64,000 nt of DNA from Candidatus Woesearchaeota archaeon (lineage in GTDB: Archaea; Nanobdellota; Nanobdellia; Woesearchaeales; ARS49), in the NCBI GenBank assembly GCA_030750765.1, contig JASMHM010000001.1, positions 158,541 through 222,540 of the forward strand, given 5' to 3'. The notes below the pieces were generated by a model. That model was not told the DNA's origin and made no database searches. It saw only the letters and a program-made list of their open reading frames with translations. The position numbers were made by a program, and so were the translations under genes. Shown here in pieces: positions 31,331-38,519 of the stretch (the stretch's first letter is position 1; every line of letters starts with the position of its first letter).

Positions 31331-33342
31331 GAAAATACGCCGGGTTGTTTTTGGTCTCACTTACTCTGCTCATGGTGGAGATCATCTCTACCAGGTATGC
31401 TAAGATAGTGATGCGACAACACTTTCAGTTCATCATCATCTCTTTGGCCCTACTAGGCATAGGAATAGGCGCAATCATCGTGCACTACCGAACCTACAAA
31501 CTCTCACGTGTTGCGGCCTGGTATGCAGTCTTGGTCCCTTCCCCGTTTGTCATCTTACACTTCCATGAGACACTGCACGAAGGAGTCTTCTTCATTTCGT
31601 TGTTGGTCGTGTACATTCTTAGCGGAATGCTCACCGCACTGCTCCTTCGTTCACTCCATCGCCACATCACCCAAGCATACGCCATCGTTATGGTTGGAAG
31701 CGCATTGGGTTGCCTTCTCACCATCTTGGTTATGAACGCCTATGGGCATATAGGAGGTATTCTCCTCGCGTTCTTCCTTTCGCTTGTCGCCGCGTTGCTG
31801 CTTGGCTCTCGAGTGGTGCTCTTCTCGCTCGCATACCTTCTGGTACTTCCTAACGTGGTCACGTTAGTCTGTGCAGAGAACGAACTCATTCGCATAGTAC
31901 AATATACCGAAGAGAGAACTAACGCGTTCTCTCACGTCATAGCGAGGGTGCAGGCCAAGACGGATCTATGGCTGGTGATGGATTGTGTTGGTCAGACAGA
32001 CATTGTAACGCACGAGCCTCAGGGAGACCCTTACATTTATGATATTCCCTTTATGATGCGACCGTACTCCTCCATCCTCGTACTGGGCTCTGGAGGAGGC
32101 ATTGACGTAAGCAGAGGCCTGCACGCAAGCCCAAGAGTGGTTGGTGTGGAGATAAACCCCATAGTTATTGAGGAGACCTTACGTCTGGCAGGAAACAACA
32201 GCCCCTATCTTGTTCCTGGGGCAGAGACAGTCATTGCAGAGGGTAGAGGTTTTGTTGAGTCCTCACAAGAAAAATACGATATGATCGTTATCTCACTCAT
32301 CAAGAGATACGGCGGCGTCGGGATTAAGGACTTCATTTTTCTTGAGAACTATCTTTTCACGATGGAAGCATATGCGAGTTATATAGACCACCTCACCCCA
32401 GAAGGCATACTGATCGTGAGAGACAGTAAAAAATGGGCAGACCGTTTTCTTCCTACGTTGATTAGCGCTGTGCAGCGAGAAGGTGCAGACCCAAAAGAAA
32501 ACATGATGATCCTGCGAGGATCAGGAAGCGCCGTTTTCATGGTGAAGAAGAGCCCTTTCAACCTGGCAGAACGCACTAGACTAAACAAACTCGTCGCCGA
32601 ATCCAGAACCGTGCTCGAGACTCCCTCGAATGACCCTATCAATCCTTCAGACATCATAACTGACGACAACCCGTTCATCTGGCGAGTGGCCACTTCCCAA
32701 GAACACGAGAAATTCCTCAGGGGAATGGGATGGGCCGCGGTTAAGGATTGGTGGTTAATGTTCGCCATCACACTCGCCGCGTTCCTGCTCCTGCACCTTC
32801 CCTTACGGAAAAGGAAAGAGCTAATGCGACCTGCGGTGTTCCTTGGCAGCATTGGCGTTGGCTACATCATCCTACAGCTCATGTTCATCCACAAACTTAC
32901 GTTGTTCCTAGTCAATCCCATGTATTCCATCACCATAACCCTTTCCTCCTTTTTGTTCTTTGGAGGGTTGGGAAGTTTAGCCAGCAGATATCTTAGCAAC
33001 ATTCGCGAAAACATCCAGGCCTTGCTACTATTCATGCTTGTGTTTGTGGTGTTTGCCAACTGGCTCGTCACCACAGGACTTAGCTGGTCGTTTGCCACGA
33101 GAGTCATCGTTGCGGTGGCCATCATAGGCGTGTTGGCGACCCTGATGGGAACGCTCATGCCTTTGACCTTGAAGCGAGTGGATGCCCAGGACCTACCTTA
33201 CCTATGGGGCTTGAACGGCGTTGCAGTCGTGTTAGGATCTGTTATTTCCATGCTTGCAGCCATCAGCATCGGCTTCACCTGGACCCTGGTTATAGGTATG
33301 CTTGCCTACGCACTCGCCTGGAAATCAGCACCCGCGCACTAG
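31327..33342 (+). CDS. Membrane protein with spermidine-synthase-like domain
   Basis: 671 residues: about six N-terminal membrane helices, a central aminopropyltransferase-like Rossmann domain and about six C-terminal helices. The S-adenosyl-binding loop is VLGSGGGIDVSRGL, followed by VVGVEINPIV (acidic ligand) and YDMIVISL. Proteins of this layout occur in bacteria and archaea; whether they make polyamines or modify lipids or glycans is unresolved. The start ATG overlaps the previous TGA. Association with phosphodiesterase-like surface proteins hints at envelope chemistry. Confidence 0.82.
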   Translation: MRKYAGLFLVSLTLLMVEIISTRYAKIVMRQHFQFIIISLALLGIGIGAIIVHYRTYKLSRVAAWYAVLVPSPFVILHFHETLHEGVFFISLLVVYILSGMLTALLLRSLHRHITQAYAIVMVGSALGCLLTILVMNAYGHIGGILLAFFLSLVAALLLGSRVVLFSLAYLLVLPNVVTLVCAENELIRIVQYTEERTNAFSHVIARVQAKTDLWLVMDCVGQTDIVTHEPQGDPYIYDIPFMMRPYSSILVLGSGGGIDVSRGLHASPRVVGVEINPIVIEETLRLAGNNSPYLVPGAETVIAEGRGFVESSQEKYDMIVISLIKRYGGVGIKDFIFLENYLFTMEAYASYIDHLTPEGILIVRDSKKWADRFLPTLISAVQREGADPKENMMILRGSGSAVFMVKKSPFNLAERTRLNKLVAESRTVLETPSNDPINPSDIITDDNPFIWRVATSQEHEKFLRGMGWAAVKDWWLMFAITLAAFLLLHLPLRKRKELMRPAVFLGSIGVGYIILQLMFIHKLTLFLVNPMYSITITLSSFLFFGGLGSLASRYLSNIRENIQALLLFMLVFVVFANWLVTTGLSWSFATRVIVAVAIIGVLATLMGTLMPLTLKRVDAQDLPYLWGLNGVAVVLGSVISMLAAISIGFTWTLVIGMLAYALAWKSAPAH

Positions 33343-33419
33343 GTACTGCGTCGTGACAAAGACATCAGCCTTGGAACGATCAGTAGGTTTATAAACAGAT
33401 CGCAGACTAAACATTGTAT

Positions 33420-33537
33420 GCCGCCGTGGCACAATCTGGTACTGCGCACATCGACCTAGTCGAGCGTAAGCTTGGAAAACCATGACCAGAGAGCGTGTTC
33501 CCTAACGGGTTTCCCGGTTCAAATCCGGGCGGCGGCG
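33420..33537 (+). tRNA. tRNA-Ser (anticodon GGA) with two introns
   Basis: Class II tRNA: acceptor GCCGCCG/CGGCGGC, D-stem GCA/TGC, long variable arm with stem CCC-TAAC-GGG, T-arm CCCGG-TTCAAAT-CCGGG, discriminator G. The anticodon stem forms only after removal of two inserts: 20 nt at position 29/30 (about 33449-33468, with internal hairpin TCGAC-CTA-GTCGA) and 14 nt near 37/38 (about 33478-33491). The spliced arm is CACGC-TTGGAAA-GCGTG. The mature length is 84 nt. Confidence 0.8.
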
Positions 33538-33538
33538 T

Positions 33539-35143
33539 TCACAGTCTTAGAACTTTTGCTATGCCCTTTTCGTACTTGCCCGCTTTTAGCACCTTGTGCC
33601 AACCACAAGCTGTGAGAAGTCCGCTGAAAAGGGAGTACTTCACCGAGTCCCTCATCGACTTTTGGGTGAGCCCTTGTTCTAATTGGGAGACGCTCATCGT
33701 GTCAATGTCGCGATCATTTCGCCATAAGGTGAGATCTGCCAACGATGAAAAGTTCGAGGAGTTACGCTTTTTCCGAGATTCGGCCATTGCATAGGCACGA
33801 GTGCTCATGTCCTGCTCTGCATTTATGGCTGCGTTAAGATCTCGCTGCGCCTGATCTGGGCACCCGGGTTCTAGGCGTCCTGTAATTTTCAGGGTGAGTT
33901 GCGCTTGGTCAACCATTCGGCCAAAACTTTCCATTCTTCCATCAAGCGCTTGGATGAACAACGCATCATGTTCTTTCGAGGTGTACACCCAGGAGCGCGG
34001 CCCTTCCCCTTTACAGGCAGCCATGTAATGTGCGTGGTCAAGCAGATATTTGTAGCCTATCTCGTCGTTGCGTACATTTTGAAGGTAGCGCGTGGTCATT
34101 CTTGCTGCAGTTCTGCGAGCGCTGTCTAGCACAGAGAGCACGTTTGTTTTTTCAGCCAGTAATTTCCCTTCCGGAGTATAGCTAAAATCCTTTCTCAAGC
34201 CAAACCCGTACAGACCTTCAAAGATGGTTTGAGAGCCTAACCTAGAAATGTCCTTGTTTTTTTCTTGGTGAGAGAAGAGCTCCTGCCACGCAATCCACAG
34301 TTTTTTTGCTTGCGCATAAGGATACTCAAATGGCGTTCTTGCACCTTCGAGTGTCCCCCATCCCGTACTCTTGCATTCAGTGAAAAGTAGCGTGCCCGCG
34401 TTGGGAACCCACATTCCGTCTGGTTTTACGGGTCGTACAAGATCGTACGCCTTACTAGCAAGGTGGGGTTCCTCGCGCACGGTATCGGATCCGAAGATTG
34501 TTCGGCAACGAAGGGTGCGAACATCTGGATCGTAGGTAATCTGTATCCAGTGATTGTTATGTGAGTGAACCTTTTGGGTGGCGGCAAGCACCTCTCTGCC
34601 ACCTTCTGGAGTGCGGTGATGCTCAAGTTCAGATAGAAATGCCTCCTCAGTTAGGGGTTCTAAGCTTTCAAAGGTTCTCGTCACCCGCTTTTCTGGATTC
34701 TTCGTGAAAATGTGCCACCTGTTTCGGGGAGTGTCCATTTTTACCTTACCCCATAATGAGTAGTGTGGATCCAGCACTCGGATTCCTGAAGCATTGAGAT
34801 CGCACGTGATAAAGGTGTGGTCTGCCAGACCTATTTTTTCTGGGTTCTGTCCGTCCTCCACGTCCTTCATCCCTCTTGCTTTCCATAGTGTGGGCTGCAG
34901 TTGTAGTGATTTTGCGATGAGGTACAATGCCCCACCATACGCAAAGCATGTTGCGCTCTTCACCATTTCGTGCAGGTGTGGACCTGCGTTCGCATTCTCC
35001 ATAGCATCATCATAACCGTAGTCCACATGCAGAAATTTTCCGTCAAAAAGATATCTAGCTTGGCTAACTTTTCCCTTGCTTCTAAGTCGGTACTTACCCG
35101 CTATTTCTTCAGCCCTATCAATAGATTCTTGTGGAAACCCCAT
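33539..35143 (-). CDS. Large protein with transglutaminase-like triad
   Basis: 534 residues, cytoplasmic. Near the N-terminus Cys66 (KSATCFAYGGALYLIAKSL), His109 (GLADHTFITCD) and Asp125 (IRVLDPHYSLWG) match the order and spacing of papain/transglutaminase-like enzymes. The remaining 400 residues are unassigned and mostly helical, with a Lys/Glu/Arg-rich region. It ends one base from tRNA-Ser on the other strand. It is downstream of a 138-residue unknown gene and likely co-transcribed. Confidence 0.65.
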   Translation of the reverse strand: MGFPQESIDRAEEIAGKYRLRSKGKVSQARYLFDGKFLHVDYGYDDAMENANAGPHLHEMVKSATCFAYGGALYLIAKSLQLQPTLWKARGMKDVEDGQNPEKIGLADHTFITCDLNASGIRVLDPHYSLWGKVKMDTPRNRWHIFTKNPEKRVTRTFESLEPLTEEAFLSELEHHRTPEGGREVLAATQKVHSHNNHWIQITYDPDVRTLRCRTIFGSDTVREEPHLASKAYDLVRPVKPDGMWVPNAGTLLFTECKSTGWGTLEGARTPFEYPYAQAKKLWIAWQELFSHQEKNKDISRLGSQTIFEGLYGFGLRKDFSYTPEGKLLAEKTNVLSVLDSARRTAARMTTRYLQNVRNDEIGYKYLLDHAHYMAACKGEGPRSWVYTSKEHDALFIQALDGRMESFGRMVDQAQLTLKITGRLEPGCPDQAQRDLNAAINAEQDMSTRAYAMAESRKKRNSSNFSSLADLTLWRNDRDIDTMSVSQLEQGLTQKSMRDSVKYSLFSGLLTACGWHKVLKAGKYEKGIAKVLRL

Positions 35144-35173
35144 AGAGAAAAAAAAGGAAGATAGAATAAAAAG

Positions 35174-35590
35174 TTAGCCAAATATGGCTCTAGCAACGCC
35201 ATCAGATGGCGGCGAATAGTTAGCTGGCGAAGGTGGTGCTTTTACCTCTAGAGCCGCGTGTTGTTCTTGGGAAAGATCAACCACAACTCTTCGAGTAAAT
35301 CCAGAAACGTCATAGTGCTTTTGTCTGTCTTCAGTGATTCTTTTTGCTTCGTTCTCAAGGTTACGCCAGCCGTCTGGGCTTTCGGCAACAAAAGATGTCA
35401 AAGAGTGTCCTTCTAACACCGCGTCAGGTTTCCTTTGGTAAGTAGCGCTGAAGGTTGTGCTCACTTCCCCGAACGATGTTGGAACCTCCGCCTCTTTCAG
35501 TTTGGCTACCAAAGCGTCATGTTCGGTTCTGAATGCCCGTGAGGCACTACGTGCGCTGTTTCCAATTCCTTGAATCGTTCTTTGTGGCAT
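35174..35590 (-). CDS. Uncharacterised protein upstream of transglutaminase-like gene
   Basis: 138 residues, MPQRTIQGIGNSARSASRAF start, helical N-terminus with basic face, beta-prone middle (TRRVVVDLSQEQ) and a Pro-rich C-terminus. Thirty bases separate it from the next gene on the same strand, so the pair may be functional partners. No recognised domain. Confidence 0.55.
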   Translation of the reverse strand: MPQRTIQGIGNSARSASRAFRTEHDALVAKLKEAEVPTSFGEVSTTFSATYQRKPDAVLEGHSLTSFVAESPDGWRNLENEAKRITEDRQKHYDVSGFTRRVVVDLSQEQHAALEVKAPPSPANYSPPSDGVARAIFG

Positions 35591-35673
35591 ACGTGCTTGA
35601 GATCACCGCTCATTAAAAGCATTTCGGTTCTACACCCCAAACGTTTAAATAAGATGTTAGGAGGAAATAATGT

Positions 35674-36006
35674 ATGACTCGCATGTACATCCAAAACGAG
35701 GGCGTCTTCCAATTGGGACTGAAAAAGATGTCTTTGTACGTGATTATGCTACTAGTGACCGCATTCTTGGGCTACTGGTTCGTGGGCTGTCAAGAGCCAA
35801 CCTGTCAAGCAGGATGGTTTGTTGGCTTGGTACAGTTCTTGGCATGGCCGTTCTTCATGTTTAGCAGACTTCCAGAGATGCACTTGGTCATAGGCATCAT
35901 TCTTTTCATACCTGCAGTCATCCTACAGCTAATTTGGTTGTATGGTGTGGCTTGCCTGTTGTTATTGCCCTGGAGGGGAAAGAGATATGTCTACAAAAGA
36001 AAGTAA
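35674..36006 (+). CDS. Small membrane protein
   Basis: 110 residues with about three hydrophobic segments (SLYVIMLLVTAFLGYWFV, WFVGLVQFLAWPFFMF, MHLVIGIILFIPAVILQLIW). No catalytic residues recognisable. It overlaps the next Cys-rich gene by 20 nt. Confidence 0.6.
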   Translation: MTRMYIQNEGVFQLGLKKMSLYVIMLLVTAFLGYWFVGCQEPTCQAGWFVGLVQFLAWPFFMFSRLPEMHLVIGIILFIPAVILQLIWLYGVACLLLLPWRGKRYVYKRK

Positions 36007-36154
36007 ACCTGCAAAGCCAAGTAGTGTTGGCGACTTGTACCAGTGCCCTAAGTGTGGAGGTATGGAGTTTTCCAAGCCGGGCAAGTGTCAATGCGGAAAA
36101 GTGCTGCAAAAACTGTGCGATTGTGGCTTTGTCAAGAGTAAGTGCACTTGCTAG
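35987..36154 (+). CDS. Cys-rich zinc-binding miniprotein
   Basis: 55 residues from the ATG at 35987: a Lys/Ser/Pro-rich start, then four Cys pairs of type C-x-x-C or C-x-C (CPKCGG, CQCG, CDCG, CTC). Such spacing suits one or two zinc sites. It starts within the preceding membrane-protein gene, which suggests translation coupling. Confidence 0.6.
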   Translation: MSTKESKPAKPSSVGDLYQCPKCGGMEFSKPGKCQCGKVLQKLCDCGFVKSKCTC

Positions 36155-36196
36155 TCCTCACAAAATCTTATATACTAGTAACTTTGCTCCTCTCGT

Positions 36197-36421
36197 ATGG
36201 ATAACCAATGGAGGCTTATGTTATACTTTTTCACAGCAGGCTTTGTGTTGTTGCTTGCAGTGTTACACTTGTTTAGGTTGTTTCCCTTACCTACCGGAAA
36301 GTTCTCCTACTTCCTGATCAGTGTCTGCATCATTGTTTTACTACTTCCAGTAATCAATTCTATCAACTTTGTGGGTATTGGCAGGGTGGAACCTAGGAAG
36401 AGCGTTCTTCGCAAGAAATAG
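36197..36421 (+). CDS. Small two-TM membrane protein
   Basis: 74 residues, two membrane helices (LMLYFFTAGFVLLLAVLHLF and FSYFLISVCIIVLLLPVI) and a short basic tail. A TATA-like TTATATAC lies upstream. Unknown. Confidence 0.55.
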   Translation: MDNQWRLMLYFFTAGFVLLLAVLHLFRLFPLPTGKFSYFLISVCIIVLLLPVINSINFVGIGRVEPRKSVLRKK

Positions 36422-36455
36422 GTTTATAAACCGTCAGTCATGATATTTCTTATAA

Positions 36456-36530
36456 GCTCTTGTGGTGTAGTCCGGCCAAGCATCAGGCCCTCTCGCGGCC
36501 TGGACCCGGGTTCGAATCCCGGCGAGAGCA
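36456..36530 (+). tRNA. tRNA-Glu (anticodon CTC)
   Basis: 75 nt: acceptor GCTCTTG/CGAGAGC, D-stem GTGT/GCAT with wobbles, anticodon stem AGGCC/GGCCT with loop CTCTCGC (CTC), and T-arm CCGGG-TTCGAAT-CCCGG. Discriminator A. No intron. Confidence 0.92.
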
Positions 36531-36574
36531 TTCAATACGGATAGGTTTTTATGATGTAAGTCGTGGACGTACCT

Positions 36575-36940
36575 ATGCCTGAACAGATTTGTGAGTACGG
36601 AAGGGTTAGTGGTGTCGTGCCAAGAGATGGCCAGTTTAAGATTTCCCAAAACTATAAGATATCTTCTTTTTACCATTTTGACGAGGGCAGCGCCTTACAT
36701 CTTCAAAGTGTGGACGCACACAAGGATCTCGCACGTGAGGATCCTGCGATCGCTCACTTGGCAAGCCACGTGCCTTTTAACGAATTACCAATAATGTTAG
36801 AAGAGGAGGAAGGCAACCTCGTAACTCTAACGTTCTGCTCAGACCTTCACGGAAACCACTCGTTATCATTGGAGCGCAGCCAACATGTGGTCCCTGCTTT
36901 GGAACCCTACCTACGTTTGACCATCCTGCCTTACGACTAG
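36575..36940 (+). CDS. Uncharacterised protein, possibly cut short by in-frame TAG
   Basis: 121 residues from the ATG at 36575, which lies 26-27 nt from a TTTTTATG element; no recognisable domain. After its TAG (36938-36940) the same frame stays open through the small gene at 36956. Either the two are neighbours or one protein has been split. Confidence 0.5.
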   Translation: MPEQICEYGRVSGVVPRDGQFKISQNYKISSFYHFDEGSALHLQSVDAHKDLAREDPAIAHLASHVPFNELPIMLEEEEGNLVTLTFCSDLHGNHSLSLERSQHVVPALEPYLRLTILPYD

Positions 36941-36955
36941 GATCAGCCAAAATCA

Positions 36956-37117
36956 ATGAGTGTGACTATGGCGTTTCCTGTAGAAACGACAACACTAATA
37001 GACGCGATCTCCATGAACAGGGGAAGGAGCAACGTGAGACTAGAAAGCATTGTGTTCCCTAACGTGGAAGCAGACGAAGAATTCCAAATTGTCCAGGAAA
37101 GACCCAGGCCTGAATAA
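36956..37117 (+). CDS. Small uncharacterised protein or 3' part of the preceding gene
   Basis: 53 residues, MSVTMAFPVETTTLIDAISM start, ending in TAA. It lies 15 nt after and in the same frame as the preceding gene, without a Shine-Dalgarno or promoter of its own. See the in-frame TAG finding. Confidence 0.4.
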   Translation: MSVTMAFPVETTTLIDAISMNRGRSNVRLESIVFPNVEADEEFQIVQERPRPE

Positions 37118-37152
37118 GAGCATTTTTAAATGAGTCCGTGTTGGATGCACTC

Positions 37153-38076
37153 ATGCGTGCCTTAGTGATAACGTGGGTTGTGCTGGCAGTATTACTTATC
37201 AGCGCTGGCTGGTACGGACAAACAGTCATCCAAGACCTCAAGAATAACGATCAATTGCTTGCGACAGCGACCCAGCAAGGTTTTGATACCTTAACCCAAA
37301 GTATTGGCACGATTAACAAAAATGTCGGAACGCTAGAAACACGCGTTGCTGGAGCTGAAAAAGGACTCGCAGGGGTAGGAGTAAAGGTGGCGCAAGTACA
37401 AGAACTTTCAGAGCAAGGCATTAGTTCGTTGACTGGGCAACTTAACCTGCAACAAGAATTAAACAACGAAAAGCTTTCTGCCTTAGAAGATAAGATTGTG
37501 AGAAACGTGCGAAGCGGAGATCTTACCGGCATGATTGATCGCGCTATCAAGAGTGTGGTAAGCGTCAATACCGACGTGGGGCTAGGAAGTGGCGTGTTCA
37601 TCCGACCTGGAGGATTGATCGTCACCAACGCGCACGTGGTCAAGGATGCAGGAGAAGGATCCGTACGCACCTTAGACGGCGAGATTCACTCAGTCTCCAT
37701 CGTAGGAACAAATCCCGCGATAGACATTGCTGTGCTGCGCATCAACGGAGACTATCCCTATCTTGACTTTTCACGATCTGCCACCATAGGAGAGAAAGTG
37801 GTAGGCATGGGTAACCCTGGAGGACTAAGCTTTACAGTAACAGAAGGCATCGTGTCTGCGGTAGACCGCATCCAGAATGGGGTGAACTACGTCCAAACAG
37901 ATGTTCCGATCAATCCTGGAAACAGTGGCGGTCCGCTTATCAACGCTGTTGGAGATATTGTAGGGATTAACACGCTCAAGATCAAAGGTTTTGAGGGTGT
38001 GGGCTTTGCGATTAGCGCACAACAAGTGGACGACACCATCGACCAGATCATTAGGGCTGCAGAAGCCTCAGATTAA
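37153..38076 (+). CDS. Membrane-anchored HtrA/DegS-like serine protease without PDZ
   Basis: About 307 residues from the ATG at 37153; an upstream GTG at 37138 adds five residues. N-terminal membrane helix (VITWVVLAVLLISAGWYGQT), a helical coiled-coil linker of about 90 residues, then a trypsin-like domain with the triad His (VTNAHVVKD), Asp (AIDIAVLRI) and Ser (NPGNSGGPLIN). The fold ends without a PDZ domain. HtrA proteases degrade misfolded proteins outside the membrane. A TTTTTAAAT box lies 25 nt before the ATG. Confidence 0.9.
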   Translation: MRALVITWVVLAVLLISAGWYGQTVIQDLKNNDQLLATATQQGFDTLTQSIGTINKNVGTLETRVAGAEKGLAGVGVKVAQVQELSEQGISSLTGQLNLQQELNNEKLSALEDKIVRNVRSGDLTGMIDRAIKSVVSVNTDVGLGSGVFIRPGGLIVTNAHVVKDAGEGSVRTLDGEIHSVSIVGTNPAIDIAVLRINGDYPYLDFSRSATIGEKVVGMGNPGGLSFTVTEGIVSAVDRIQNGVNYVQTDVPINPGNSGGPLINAVGDIVGINTLKIKGFEGVGFAISAQQVDDTIDQIIRAAEASD

Positions 38077-38109
38077 CGTTTATAAGTAACAGCTACTTCA
38101 CACTTCTAT

Positions 38110-38192
38110 GCCAACGTGGCGGAATCCGGTAACGCGACGGTCTCGAAAACCGTTTCCTTCGGGAATTCCAGGTTCAAATCCTGGCGTTGGCG
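38110..38192 (+). tRNA. tRNA-Ser (anticodon CGA)
   Basis: 83-nt class II tRNA: acceptor GCCAACG/CGTTGGC, D-stem GCG/CGC, anticodon stem ACGGT/ACCGT with loop CTCGAAA (CGA), variable-arm hairpin TTCC-TTC-GGGAA, and T-arm CCAGG-TTCAAAT-CCTGG. Discriminator G as in serine tRNAs. No intron, unlike tRNA-Ser(GGA). Confidence 0.92.
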
Positions 38193-38211
38193 TCCTTTAA
38201 TGCAAGGTGGC

Positions 38212-38472
38212 TCAGTACGGACCAGATCCCTGGTTAGATCCCGAAGCTAACAACGTTTGGTTTTCTGTACACGCATCGCAGGAACACGTGTGATCTCGTC
38301 TAAGCAAGGATATCGATTTTGTGTCAACTATTTGAGTGAGATTAGCAATGCAAGCCATGCACTCGCACGTATGACTGTTTCTCAAGTCTGCTAACCCCTT
38401 TTCCTCCAGAAAAAGCTCAGGGATCGCAATACATGCACTGCACTTGCAGGTATGTTCAGAGTTTAGCTCCAC
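38212..38472 (-). CDS. Triple HTCxCxAC-repeat metal-binding-like protein
   Basis: Three copies of His-Thr-Cys-x-Cys-x-Ala-Cys (HTCKCSAC, HTCECMAC, HTCSCDAC) occur at a strict 27-residue period, with matching hydrophobic residues between. Each copy supplies one His and three Cys, enough for one metal. I know no named family with this repeat. A GTG at 38472 is preferred because AAGGAGG, a full Shine-Dalgarno, lies five bases before it; the longer frame begins at TTG 38490. No membrane segment or signal. Confidence 0.6.
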   Translation of the reverse strand: MELNSEHTCKCSACIAIPELFLEEKGLADLRNSHTCECMACIANLTQIVDTKSISLLRRDHTCSCDACTENQTLLASGSNQGSGPY

Positions 38473-38519
38473 ATCAACCTCCTTAGACAAGAGAAGATTG
38501 GAATCTTTAAGAAGTTTTC

